From an uncultured Bacilli bacterium (GTDB taxonomy: Bacteria > Bacillota_I > Bacilli_A > RF39 > UBA660): DNA of 61,554 bases. Numbering within the stretch: position 1 is the stretch's first letter; each line of letters starts with the position of its first letter. This document shows positions 52,070 through 60,186 of this stretch, piece after piece. Below the pieces are notes generated by a model. It ran no database searches and had not been told where the DNA came from. It worked only from the letters and a program-made list of their open reading frames with translations. The DNA is taken from assembly GCA_944363635.1 (NCBI GenBank), contig CALVUP010000008.1, positions 1-61,554 of the forward strand. The letters run 5' to 3'. Position numbers and translations under genes: made by a program.

Positions 52070-52912
52070 ATGATAACATATAAACCTAAAGTAAGAGGAT
52101 CTTTTTCTGATAGAAATAAAATAGAACCTATTAATACTATAATTCAAAAAGACAATTTGGATTCTAGAACAAGAAATGGAATTGTTAATGTATTTGATAC
52201 CCTTATAGAAATATTGGAATATAAACATTCAACAGATGTTTTTTATGAATATATTTATAAGGAAATTTTTTGCCTTACTTCAGATGAAATACCTTATCAT
52301 CCTTCTGCACAAAGAAGACATATTACTAATGGAATAAAGAGTGAATGGGAATACCATGAGATTTTCTCTTTTTTAGAAGCAATTTTAAAGTGGTATAAAG
52401 ATAAATATTATGATAACTCAATGTATACTATATTTAATAATCTTTTTGAGAAAGAATGCGTAGGATATAGATTTATAGATGGAAAAATTACAGATATAAT
52501 AGATGAAGAAGAAATTCAAGAAATAGAACAAGCTTTAGATAGTAGCTATTCAGCTTGTAGAAAAAGTATTACTAAAGCTTTAAATTTACTTTATAATAGA
52601 GAAAAACCGGATTATTCAAATTCTGTTAAAGAATCAATTTCTGCAATTGAATCTATGTGTAATATAATATTGGGTACTCAAAAGTCAACTCTTGGTGAAG
52701 CGCTAAATAAATTAGAAAAAAATGGTTTGGTAATTCATGAAGCAATGAAAAAGGCTTTTTCATCTTTATATGGCTATACTTCAGATAAAAGCGGAATAAG
52801 ACATAATAATGGCCTTGATGAAAATACAACATTTGAGGAAGCTAAATATATGTTAGTAGTATGTTCAGCTTTTTTGAATTATTTAACACAAATTTATGAA
52901 AACCAAAAATAG
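52070..52912 (+). CDS. AbiJ-NTD4/HEPN-like putative abortive-infection protein
   Basis: 280 residues. The N-terminus (FSDRNKIEPINTIIQKDNLD, SRTRNGIVNVFDTLIEILE) resembles the AbiJ N-terminal domain 4. The C-terminus (about 180-275) resembles the HEPN-like Abi domain: VKESISAIESMCNIILGTQK, STLGEALNKLEKNG, LYGYTSDKSGIRHNNG with the Arg-His pair. Such proteins are RNA-cleaving or phage-defence effectors in known systems. GGGAGTGG precedes the ATG. It lies in a mobile region with a following GNAT gene. Phage resistance is not shown. Confidence 0.75.
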   Translation: MITYKPKVRGSFSDRNKIEPINTIIQKDNLDSRTRNGIVNVFDTLIEILEYKHSTDVFYEYIYKEIFCLTSDEIPYHPSAQRRHITNGIKSEWEYHEIFSFLEAILKWYKDKYYDNSMYTIFNNLFEKECVGYRFIDGKITDIIDEEEIQEIEQALDSSYSACRKSITKALNLLYNREKPDYSNSVKESISAIESMCNIILGTQKSTLGEALNKLEKNGLVIHEAMKKAFSSLYGYTSDKSGIRHNNGLDENTTFEEAKYMLVVCSAFLNYLTQIYENQK

Positions 52913-52924
52913 GAAGGTGTATAT

Positions 52925-53548
52925 ATGAATTATATTGGTAGCAAACAAATAGAAACAGAAAGATTATTATTAAAAGCACAAACTATGCAAGAGCAAAAAA
53001 GATTGTGGGAAATTTTAATGATTCCAGAAGTGAATAAATATTTTTTAACAGTACCTTCAAAGCTTAGAGAACAATTATTAGATTGGAATAAACAAAAAGA
53101 ATATTACAAAATGGATATGGAGCATGCAAATAATCCTGATATTTTTAGATGGAGTATTTTCTTGAAAGATACTGGAGAATGCATAGGAAGAGTTTCCTGC
53201 CATGAAGGTCATGATGAAGATTTAAATATTACTGATCCTAACATAAGAGATGTAGGATGGCTAATTGATCCTGCTTTTCAAGGACATGGATATGCTACGG
53301 AAGCTGCTACTGCTATGATAGATTATATGTTTACTAAAGTTAATATAGATGAAATTAGAACAGGAGCTGCTATTGTAAATCCTGCTTCATGGATGATAAT
53401 GGAAAAATTAGGATTTATTAGACAAGATAAAATAAAACTGGTTCAATATACTTTCTTAGATGAACCGGTTGAAGATTATTTGTACACAATTACTAAAGAA
53501 CAATGGTTTACTTTACGAAATAGAAAAAATAGAAGGAGACTTATATGA
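52925..53548 (+). CDS. GNAT acetyltransferase (RimJ/RimL-like)
   Basis: 207 residues: IETERLLLKAQTMQEQKRLW at the start, VGWLIDPAFQGHGYATEAAT for acetyl-CoA, and GAAIVNPASWMIMEKLGFI, the RimJ/RimL/spermidine-type order. It starts 12 bases after the AbiJ-like gene, with GGAAGGTG, and overlaps the HD gene by four bases (ATGAG/TATATGAG region), so the three genes form one unit. Confidence 0.9.
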   Translation: MNYIGSKQIETERLLLKAQTMQEQKRLWEILMIPEVNKYFLTVPSKLREQLLDWNKQKEYYKMDMEHANNPDIFRWSIFLKDTGECIGRVSCHEGHDEDLNITDPNIRDVGWLIDPAFQGHGYATEAATAMIDYMFTKVNIDEIRTGAAIVNPASWMIMEKLGFIRQDKIKLVQYTFLDEPVEDYLYTITKEQWFTLRNRKNRRRLI

Positions 53549-54579
53549 GTAAATATTATGATAACGTTAGTAAGGAAATAAAAGATTATTTTAAAATTTT
53601 AGAGCCTAATTTTCCGGAATGGTTAAACGAATACATAGATACAAAAGAATTATTATCACAACAATATATTAGTGTTACTTGTGGTACTATATATTCTGAT
53701 TTATTTGAAAGTAATTTTTTCTTTTCAAGTTTAGATCATTCTGTAGCAGTTGCTCTGATTGTTTGGAATTTTACTCATGATAAAAAACAAACTTTATCTG
53801 GGCTATTTCATGACATATCAACACCAGTCTTTAAACATTGTGTAGATTTTCTAAATGGAGATTATATGACACAAGAATCAACAGAAGATTTAACCACAGA
53901 AATGATTAAACATTCTAAAGAAATAATGACCTTATTAAAAAGAGATAAAATTAATATAGAAGAAGTAGACAATTATCACTTATATCCGATTGCAGATAAT
54001 GATACTCCAAAACTATCTGCTGATAGATTAGAATATTCTCTTTCAAATGCTTTGTTTACGTATAAATTGTTAGATTTTGAAAGTATTAAAGAAATTTATG
54101 ATGATATAGAGATTCAATCGAATGAAGAAAATGAAATAGAGTTGGGTTTTAGAACTAAAAAAATAGCTAGAAATTTTGTAAAAGTTACAAGCAGATTATC
54201 TGTTATATATCGTGAAGATAGAACTAGATATTCTATGCAGTTATTAGCGGATATTTTAAAAAGATTAAGTAATGAGAACAAAATATCTAAAAAAGATTTA
54301 TATGAATTAAAAGAAAGTGATGTAATTAATATTATAGAAAATTCTAAATATAATAACATATTTAATATTTGGAAAAATGCCAAAAAAGTAAAAATATCAA
54401 AAGAAGAACCTAAAGATGTTTATTATGTACATCATGGGGCAAAAGTTAGATATATTGATCCATTATTTAATGGTGAAAGAATTTCTAAATGCTGTAAAAT
54501 TGCAAATAAATTTATAGAAAATAATTTGGCTTATGATATGAATAATTATGTGTATTTAGATTTTAATTTTAATGACTAA
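53545..54579 (+). CDS. HD-domain protein, putative nucleotide phosphohydrolase
   Basis: 344 residues with an HD motif set: His65 in SSLDHSVAVALIVW, His89-Asp90 in LSGLFHDISTPVF and His98, then a long helical C-terminal half. The plan resembles HD hydrolases acting on nucleotides or phosphorylated sugars. Its C-terminus (YVYLDFNFND) is unlike known dGTPases. It overlaps the GNAT gene by four bases. Possible partner of the neighbouring AbiJ-like protein. Function unknown. Confidence 0.8.
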   Translation: MSKYYDNVSKEIKDYFKILEPNFPEWLNEYIDTKELLSQQYISVTCGTIYSDLFESNFFFSSLDHSVAVALIVWNFTHDKKQTLSGLFHDISTPVFKHCVDFLNGDYMTQESTEDLTTEMIKHSKEIMTLLKRDKINIEEVDNYHLYPIADNDTPKLSADRLEYSLSNALFTYKLLDFESIKEIYDDIEIQSNEENEIELGFRTKKIARNFVKVTSRLSVIYREDRTRYSMQLLADILKRLSNENKISKKDLYELKESDVINIIENSKYNNIFNIWKNAKKVKISKEEPKDVYYVHHGAKVRYIDPLFNGERISKCCKIANKFIENNLAYDMNNYVYLDFNFND

Positions 54580-54599
54580 AGAGAACATTTAAGATTCAT

Positions 54600-54685
54600 A
54601 TATAAAATAAAAACTTACGAACTTTTATAGTCCGTAAGTTGTTTTCAAATGGAGCGAGTGTTGTAGTTATTTACAACTATTTTTC
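54600..54685 (-). repeat. tRNA-Gly-3'-end-like repeat plus terminator, copy 2
   Basis: On the minus strand: TTGTA-AATAAC-TACAA (T-arm-like), CACTCGC (seven acceptor-like bases, cf. tRNA-Gly CACCCGC), T, CCA, then TTTGAAAAC, AACTTACG/CGTAAGTT hairpin (54612-54640) and TTTTTATTTT. On the plus strand it starts 21 bases after the HD gene stop and reads hairpin, GTTTTCAAATGGAGCGAGTG, hairpin, TATTTTT. The T-loop lacks TTCRA, so it is not a working tRNA. Confidence 0.65.
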
Positions 54686-54686
54686 A

Positions 54687-54869
54687 ATATTTTTTATCTT
54701 TGATTTTAATTTTTCATCATAAAAAATATCTTTATATTTATTTAGCAAGTCTCCTAAATTAATATCAGGTTTTTCACCATTTTGGATTTTTCTGTTCTAT
54801 TCTTTTACTTCTTCTAAATATTTGTTAAGAACTCTTTTGGTTTCTTTACTCCTTTTATTATCTCTTTCA
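54687..54869 (-). pseudogene. Remnant of a minus-strand coding region
   Basis: In one frame: ERDNKRSKETKRVLNKYLEE, VKE, stop (TAG), then NRKIQNGEKPDINLGDLLNK, YKDIFYDEKLKSKIKNIEK and TAG at 54687. The protein-like character continues across the stop, so this is a decayed gene with a nonsense codon. No start codon or ribosome site seen. It follows the 167-residue gene on the same strand. Confidence 0.5.
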
Positions 54870-55370
54870 ATTGTTTTGTTCTAAATTATTATTTTCATTT
54901 AATATTAAGTCAACAATTTCTTTTTGAAATTGTGAGCAAAAATCTCCAATTTCTCCAAATACTTGCCCATTTAAATTAATAGTTAATTGACCATATTTAA
55001 CAGTAATACTTGTTGGAGCTCCACCTTCGTAAGCGTTTTCTAAAACATATTGTTTTGTTTCTAATTTAGAATAATATATTAATTTTTCAATATAATTTTC
55101 TACCACATTTTTAATTTTAGTAAATGTATTGACATTTTTTATTGAATAATTCTTTCCTTCGATTTGTATTAAATATGTATCTTCATCATATATTTCTATA
55201 CATATTCTACCATTATTATAGTTTGGATTTTCTTCTGGCACTATTAATCCTGTACTAATTTTAACAAAAAAGTCATAATGACATGATTTAATATAGTTAG
55301 CATATATTTGTTTCATGTAATCGTATTCACTTTTGCTCACATTAATTGTTTCATTTAAATTTTGTTCCAT
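54867..55370 (-). CDS. Unknown 167-residue protein of the mobile region
   Basis: 167 residues, acidic, mixed alpha/beta: begins MEQNLNETINVSKSEYDYMK, contains RICIEIYDEDTYLIQIEGKN and GGAPTSITVKYGQLTINLNG, ends in Asn-rich NNLEQNN. No signal peptide, membrane segment or metal motif. GGAGGTAA precedes the ATG. It lies between two decayed pieces on the same strand. Family not recognised. Confidence 0.65.
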   Translation of the reverse strand: MEQNLNETINVSKSEYDYMKQIYANYIKSCHYDFFVKISTGLIVPEENPNYNNGRICIEIYDEDTYLIQIEGKNYSIKNVNTFTKIKNVVENYIEKLIYYSKLETKQYVLENAYEGGAPTSITVKYGQLTINLNGQVFGEIGDFCSQFQKEIVDLILNENNNLEQNN

Positions 55371-55679
55371 TATTTACCTCCATTTTTATTTAAAATAAAT
55401 TCATCAAGCTAATCAATTCTTGTTGAATATTGTAAATATCTTCATAGAAGAAAATTAGCATATCATTTTCGTTCATGTTTTTATCATTAATGCTATCATA
55501 ATTTTTTACATTTGTTATGGGATTAATATTTTTGATAACTAAAACTTTTTATTAATTCATATATTACTATTAATTCAGTGCTTATTTGATTTCTTTTTGT
55601 ATTAACATCCAAAGTTTGTATCTAATAAGTTGAAATTTAGTATAGGAAAAGCTATGGTTATATATTTCATGTTTTTTTT
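55371..55679 (-). pseudogene. Frameshifted gene remnant upstream of the 167-residue gene
   Basis: Read on the minus strand, two frames join into one protein-like chain: first IQTLDVNTKRNQISTELIV and IYELIKS, then after a shift near 55540 VLVIKNINPITNVKNYDSIN, DKNMNENDMLIFFYEDIYNI and QQELISLMNLF, stop (about 55398). No convincing start. Likely a dead gene co-transcribed with the 167-residue one. The rest of this stretch up to 55679 shows nothing. Confidence 0.45.
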
Positions 55680-55770
55680 GTAAAATAAAACTCACACGAG
55701 GTGTGAGTAATTCTCTCAATGGAGCGATTGGTTAAGTTGTTTTCAACCTTTCCATCACAATTGAGAATTA
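55680..55770 (-). repeat. tRNA-Gly-3'-end-like repeat plus terminator, copy 3 (variant)
   Basis: On the minus strand: GGTTGAAAACAACTTAACC, AATCGC, T, CCA, ATTGAGAGAATT, then ACTCACAC, CTC, GTGTGAGT and TTTTATTTTAC. It shares TCGCTCCATT-GA and the hairpin-terminator order with copies 1 and 2 but has its own stem sequences. On the plus strand the shared core reads CTCTCAATGGAGCGATTG. Confidence 0.55.
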
Positions 55771-55870
55771 ATACATATCAGTATCAATTTCTAATAATAT
55801 TTTACCACAAATTTTGCTAATTACAATAAAAATACCCAATTTTATGATAAAATTATATATAGGTGGTAAA

Positions 55871-56452
55871 ATGAATTTACTATATATAAATAGTCAAGAA
55901 TATAAAGATAGAATAGAAGAACTTTATTTAGAATCTTTTCCAGAAGATGAAAGGTTCCCATTTTGGATATTAGAAGAGTGTTCTAAAGAAAATAATTCAG
56001 ATTTACTTTCTATAGTTGATAATGGTGTATTTGTTGGTATGAGTTATATTGTTAATTGTAACGATGCATATTATTTAATGTATTTAGCAGTAGAACCTAA
56101 TTTAAGAAATAAAAATTATGGTTCACATATTTTAATGGATTTAGAAGAAAAATATAAAACTCTATTCTTATCAATAGACGATCCAATTAACGAGCTAAAC
56201 ATTAGAAGAAAAAACTTTTATTTAAGAAATGGATTCTATGATACAAATAAATATTATGAAGACACTGGTGTAAATTATGAAGTATTATGTACTAATCCTG
56301 AATATGAAATAACAAATGAAAATATGCAAATGAGATATACTAACACGACTAGTAATTCTGAATTATTAAGCATAATAGCAAATACTTTTAATGCAGACTA
56401 TGTTAATTTAAAGAATAAAAGCGTATCGCAAGATATTAAACAACACATATAA
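55871..56452 (+). CDS. GNAT acetyltransferase of the mobile region
   Basis: 193 residues: ELYLESFPEDERFPFWILEE at the start, a strand pair YLMYLAVEPNLRNKNYGSHI (acetyl-CoA site), and NIRRKNFYLRNGFYDTNKYY. AGGTGGTAAA precedes ATG 55871. The upstream 19 in-frame codons lack a ribosome site. The next gene starts 13 bases later. Its target is unknown. In this set it may modify the products or targets of the nucleotide-degrading enzymes; speculation. Confidence 0.85.
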   Translation: MNLLYINSQEYKDRIEELYLESFPEDERFPFWILEECSKENNSDLLSIVDNGVFVGMSYIVNCNDAYYLMYLAVEPNLRNKNYGSHILMDLEEKYKTLFLSIDDPINELNIRRKNFYLRNGFYDTNKYYEDTGVNYEVLCTNPEYEITNENMQMRYTNTTSNSELLSIIANTFNADYVNLKNKSVSQDIKQHI

Positions 56453-56465
56453 AGAAGGTGAATAA

Positions 56466-57896
56466 ATGAAAATTGGAATAGATATAGATAATGTTTTATC
56501 TAATTTTAATGAAATTCTATTAAATGATTATTTAGAACATGACAAAGTATTAAATAATAGCGGTATTATACATAAGGATGAATATATAAGAAAAATGTTT
56601 GATTGGGATGTTTCTTATGAACAAGAATATTATAAGAATAATATTGAAAGATTGGCATCATTCTTTACACCTATTGAAGATTCTTCTAAATATATTAATA
56701 AATTAAAAAATACTGGTAATGAAATATATATAATTAGTGGTAGAGATAATGGAGAATATTCTGATCCGCATAATATGACTATAAATTGGCTAAAAAAATA
56801 CAATATACCTTATGATAGATTAATACTAACCAATGCATATAAACATCAAGAAAAAGCTGATATATGCAATGAATTAGGTATAGACATAATGATAGATGAT
56901 TCAGTCAATGTATGTGCAAAGTGTAGCGAAAATAATATAGAATGTATTCTGTTTAAAACACCATACAATAAAAAAGAATATAGATTTAATAGATTAGGTA
57001 GTTGGAAAGAAATATATGATTATATAACTAATAAAAAGGTTAATGTTATATTAGATACCGATACCTATAATGAATGTGATGATCAATTTGCTTTAAGTTA
57101 TTTAATAAAGAATCAAGATAAGTTTAATATAGAAGCAATTACAGTTGCACCTTATTCTCATAAAACAAGAAATGTGTCTGTTCCTGAAGGACAAGAATTA
57201 AGTTATAATGAAATATTTAAAATATGTACATGGCTTAATTTAGATACTACAAATAAAGTATTTAAAGGATCTATGGATTATATTCAAAATGGATATAATG
57301 AGGATAATGATGCAGTAAATAAAATAATTGAAGTATCCTTAAAAAACAATAAAACTTATATATTAGGAATTGGGGCAATCACTAATATAGCTCTTGCTAT
57401 AAAAAAAGAACCTAGAATAATAGATAAAATAGAAGTAATATGGTTAGGTGGTAATCAATTAGATTATAAAGATAATTTAGAATATAATTTTAGACAAGAT
57501 GTAGACGCAGTAAAAATAGTATTTGATTCTAAAGTAAGATTAACGATACTTCCATGCAAAGAAGTTATTTCTAAATTAAGAATAGATATAAATACATTAA
57601 AAGAAAATATTGGTAATAAATCAGAACTATGTAATTATCTAATAGATAGATTCTATAATGATGGTTATCATGGAATACAAGAAGAAAGAGTTATTTGGGA
57701 TATATCTGTTATTGCTTATATGATAAATAAAAATTGGTTTGAAAAAGAAGTAATAAGTTGTCCTAATATAAAAACTGATATATCTTATGAATTAACTAAA
57801 GATAGACACAAAATTACTATGATTAAAGATATTGATAGAAATAAAGTATATGAAGATTTATTTGAGAAACTAGGTGGTAAATATGAAGTTAAATAG
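56466..57896 (+). CDS. HAD 5'-nucleotidase / nucleoside hydrolase fusion
   Basis: 476 residues. Residues 1-190 are a NT5C-like HAD domain: GIDIDNVLSNF (nucleophile and acid Asp), IYIISGRDN (Ser/Thr motif), and DIMIDDSVNV (motif IV). Residues 191-470 are an inosine-uridine nucleoside hydrolase: VILDTDTYNECDDQFALSYL (Ca2+-binding Asp cluster), YILGIGAITNIALAI, VIWLGGNQ and a late Asp (RVIWDISVIAY). The fusion could take a nucleoside monophosphate to base plus ribose. GAAGGTGAATAA precedes the start. It overlaps the HD gene by 14 bases. Confidence 0.88.
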   Translation: MKIGIDIDNVLSNFNEILLNDYLEHDKVLNNSGIIHKDEYIRKMFDWDVSYEQEYYKNNIERLASFFTPIEDSSKYINKLKNTGNEIYIISGRDNGEYSDPHNMTINWLKKYNIPYDRLILTNAYKHQEKADICNELGIDIMIDDSVNVCAKCSENNIECILFKTPYNKKEYRFNRLGSWKEIYDYITNKKVNVILDTDTYNECDDQFALSYLIKNQDKFNIEAITVAPYSHKTRNVSVPEGQELSYNEIFKICTWLNLDTTNKVFKGSMDYIQNGYNEDNDAVNKIIEVSLKNNKTYILGIGAITNIALAIKKEPRIIDKIEVIWLGGNQLDYKDNLEYNFRQDVDAVKIVFDSKVRLTILPCKEVISKLRIDINTLKENIGNKSELCNYLIDRFYNDGYHGIQEERVIWDISVIAYMINKNWFEKEVISCPNIKTDISYELTKDRHKITMIKDIDRNKVYEDLFEKLGGKYEVK

Positions 57897-58485
57897 TAAA
57901 GAAGCAAGAGAACTTTTAGAAAAAGAAAGACCTAATCAAAAAGATGATAGATGGATAGGACACTCTATTCGTGTTGGAGATAGTGCTGGAAGAATTGCTA
58001 AAGCATTACAAGATAAAGGAATAGATGTTGATGTTGATAAGGCTATTACGTTAGGTTATATTCACGATATTGGAAAATATAATGGAGAATCCGCTGGTCA
58101 TGTTATGAGAGGATATGAATATTTAAAAGGAAAAGGATATGATGATGAATATTGTAATATTTGCCTAACACATTCTTATTTGAATAATGATACATTATGC
58201 ACAGCAGGAGGTATTCCAGATGATATTCCTTTTAGAACAGAATTTATTAAAAATCACGAATATACTATTGAAGAAAAAATTATTAATTTATGTGATTTAA
58301 TGTGTCCTCAAAGTGGTATAGTTTATACTATAGATAAAAGATTAATTGATATTATGATAAGAAGAGGAGCATATTCAAATACACAATATCATATTAAAGA
58401 AACATATAAATTAAAAGAATACTTTGATAATTTATTGGGTTATAATTTATATGATTTATTTCCGGAAATAAAAGACAATTTATAA
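57883..58485 (+). CDS. HD-domain phosphohydrolase
   Basis: 200 residues. HD residues: His27 (IGHSIRVG), His61-Asp62 (LGYIHDIGKY), His73 (GHVMRGYEYL) and an Asp in INLCDLMCPQ. This is the uncharacterised HDIG-like small family, possibly a nucleotidase or a cyclic-nucleotide phosphodiesterase. AGGTGG (57872) sets ATG 57883; the upstream GTG at 57874 is inside the ribosome site. It overlaps the fusion gene and is its probable partner. Confidence 0.83.
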   Translation: MKLNSKEARELLEKERPNQKDDRWIGHSIRVGDSAGRIAKALQDKGIDVDVDKAITLGYIHDIGKYNGESAGHVMRGYEYLKGKGYDDEYCNICLTHSYLNNDTLCTAGGIPDDIPFRTEFIKNHEYTIEEKIINLCDLMCPQSGIVYTIDKRLIDIMIRRGAYSNTQYHIKETYKLKEYFDNLLGYNLYDLFPEIKDNL

Positions 58486-58497
58486 ATTAAAAATACA

Positions 58498-58535
58498 AAA
58501 CGATGACTCTATCTTTCAAAGCCCATCGTCTTTTT
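58498..58535. terminator. Weak hairpin between convergent genes
   Basis: AAAACGATG, about 18-base loop, CATCGTCTTTTT. It lies between the HD gene and the relaxase stop codon; it could end both transcripts. Confidence 0.45.
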
Positions 58536-59835
58536 CTTTATCTTTTTTAGTTTTATAAAATTCTTCAGCATACTCATCCATTTCATCATTTATATGTTTA
58601 GTTGCTTTATCAACTTCTTTTTTATTAAATAGATTGAAACCTTTAAATCTTCTTTCTTCTTTCTTTTTAATTTCTGGATCATATTGTTGTTTAAAATAAT
58701 TAAGATTAATATTATTATAATTAAATAATCTATCAACTAAATTTTGGATAAATTCTGGAAGTTTTTTAATTATTTTATTTAAATGATAAATAAGATAATC
58801 AGTTTTTTCTTTTAAATCATTATATTTAGTTTCAGTTTGATAATTTATACTTTTTAAATGCTCATTTTCTTCCTTTAACTTTTTGTTTTCATCAAGCAAT
58901 TGATTTTTAGACTTAATAACAATTTTACTGTTAAGCTTTTTCTTTTTATCAATTTCATCATTTATATCATCTTTATCTTTATTAAGTTTAGAAATTTGTT
59001 TATTAATTGATTCTTTATTATCTTCTAAATCAGATACTTCATTTTCAAGATTAGATATTTCTTGTTTAAGACCTTTGACTCTTTCATTAAAAAGTTTTCT
59101 TTCATATGAAGTAATATCTCTATTTTTTCCTTTTTGTTTTTCTTTTAGTTTAGAATCCATACCATAGGCAATATTAAATTCATTAATACATCTTTCTCTC
59201 ATTTTATCTTGAATAACTACTAATGATTCTTTAGTGAATATTGATGTTTTACCAACTTGTCTTAATAAACCAGTTTTACAATTTTCTTTTACTGGAACTC
59301 CAACTATATGCATATGAGGAGAATGTTCATCAAAATGTATAGTTGCATTTGCTATATAAAAGTCAGGAACTATTTTTTGTATATCTTCAAGTTGCTGTTC
59401 AAATACTTGTGTCATTTGATATTTGTATTCTAAACTTTTCTCATCCCAATATTCCATATTTCCAAGTTCAATAACTATCTCACAAGCAAGATCATGTTTT
59501 GTATCATTTGCTATTTTATTAAAATAATTATCTATCTTTCTATCATCTCTAGTTTGTTTATTATTATATTCTAGTCTTGCTTCATCAAATAAATCTAAAT
59601 ATAATTCTTTAACATCTTTAACAATATCATTTGAACCTTTTATAGTTTTAATTAGTTCCTGATTATTATCATATTGCCTTAAATTATGATGATTAACTTT
59701 TCCTAATTGCTTAACATTTTGAATAGCATTATTATTTTTTGAAGTAGTGCCTGATGGAGTATTCTTTGCTTCTTGTCTTGCTTTAATAGATTTGTTTTTA
59801 TCATTACCCAAATGTAGTGAATAAGATAATTCCAT
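58516..59835 (-). CDS. mobV: MobV-family relaxase (Pre/Mob)
   Basis: 439 residues. N-terminal relaxase: KVNHHNLRQYD (motif with the conserved HNLR) and ATIHFDEHSPHMHIVGVPV with the HUH metal-binding His residues (about 167-176). After it, a coiled coil of about 120 residues (270-370) and a basic C-terminus. Such enzymes nick oriT and lead single-strand transfer of mobilizable plasmids and integrated elements. AGGGGGTG sets ATG 59835; the upstream 19 codons (MTKPLSC...) are not needed. The oriT-like region lies directly upstream. Confidence 0.92.
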   Translation of the reverse strand: MELSYSLHLGNDKNKSIKARQEAKNTPSGTTSKNNNAIQNVKQLGKVNHHNLRQYDNNQELIKTIKGSNDIVKDVKELYLDLFDEARLEYNNKQTRDDRKIDNYFNKIANDTKHDLACEIVIELGNMEYWDEKSLEYKYQMTQVFEQQLEDIQKIVPDFYIANATIHFDEHSPHMHIVGVPVKENCKTGLLRQVGKTSIFTKESLVVIQDKMRERCINEFNIAYGMDSKLKEKQKGKNRDITSYERKLFNERVKGLKQEISNLENEVSDLEDNKESINKQISKLNKDKDDINDEIDKKKKLNSKIVIKSKNQLLDENKKLKEENEHLKSINYQTETKYNDLKEKTDYLIYHLNKIIKKLPEFIQNLVDRLFNYNNINLNYFKQQYDPEIKKKEERRFKGFNLFNKKEVDKATKHINDEMDEYAEEFYKTKKDKEKDDGL

Positions 59836-60186
59836 ATTTTTTACACCCCCTAAATTATGAATATTGAAATGGCACGAAAGTGGCTTTGTCATTATTCATA
59901 ACTTCCTATATATCTTGTCAAAGACAAGATATGGAAGCTAAGGTTTACCACCTTAGAAACCGTTTATACTTTATTTCGTAATAATGCTTGAGGCATTAAA
60001 ACTACATAAAGTATTGATAAAATAGAAAGTACTACTTTTTATTTTATCTATGTAAATTATTCAAATAAATATCTTATTTTCATAATTTATTTAAACAAAC
60101 TTTTCCCACTTTCATTGAAACATTGTTTCAACAAAACGTGTTCGTTTGTTATTACTTTTTTAGAAAAAGTAAACAAAAACTTTCTA
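59836..60186. other. Candidate oriT and control region
   Basis: About 350 bases without a gene. Hairpins: ATATCTTGTC, AAA, GACAAGATAT (about 59912-59934); CTAAGG/CCTTAG (about 59938-59957); AATGC, TTGAG, GCATT (about 59983-59998); a 16-bp inverted repeat at 60016-60048 (GATAAAATAGAAAGTA/TACTTTTTATTTTATC, 15 of 16); and TTGAAAC, GTTTCAA (about 60115-60131). Such hairpin sets upstream of a MobV gene are usual for oriT. A nick site cannot be assigned by eye. Confidence 0.6.

Noticed and set aside
51900-55770. Calling the three repeats integron attC sites
   Set aside because: I see no RYYYAAC/GTTRRRY core pair and no integron integrase. The tRNA-3'-end likeness is the better description, so I kept a neutral label.
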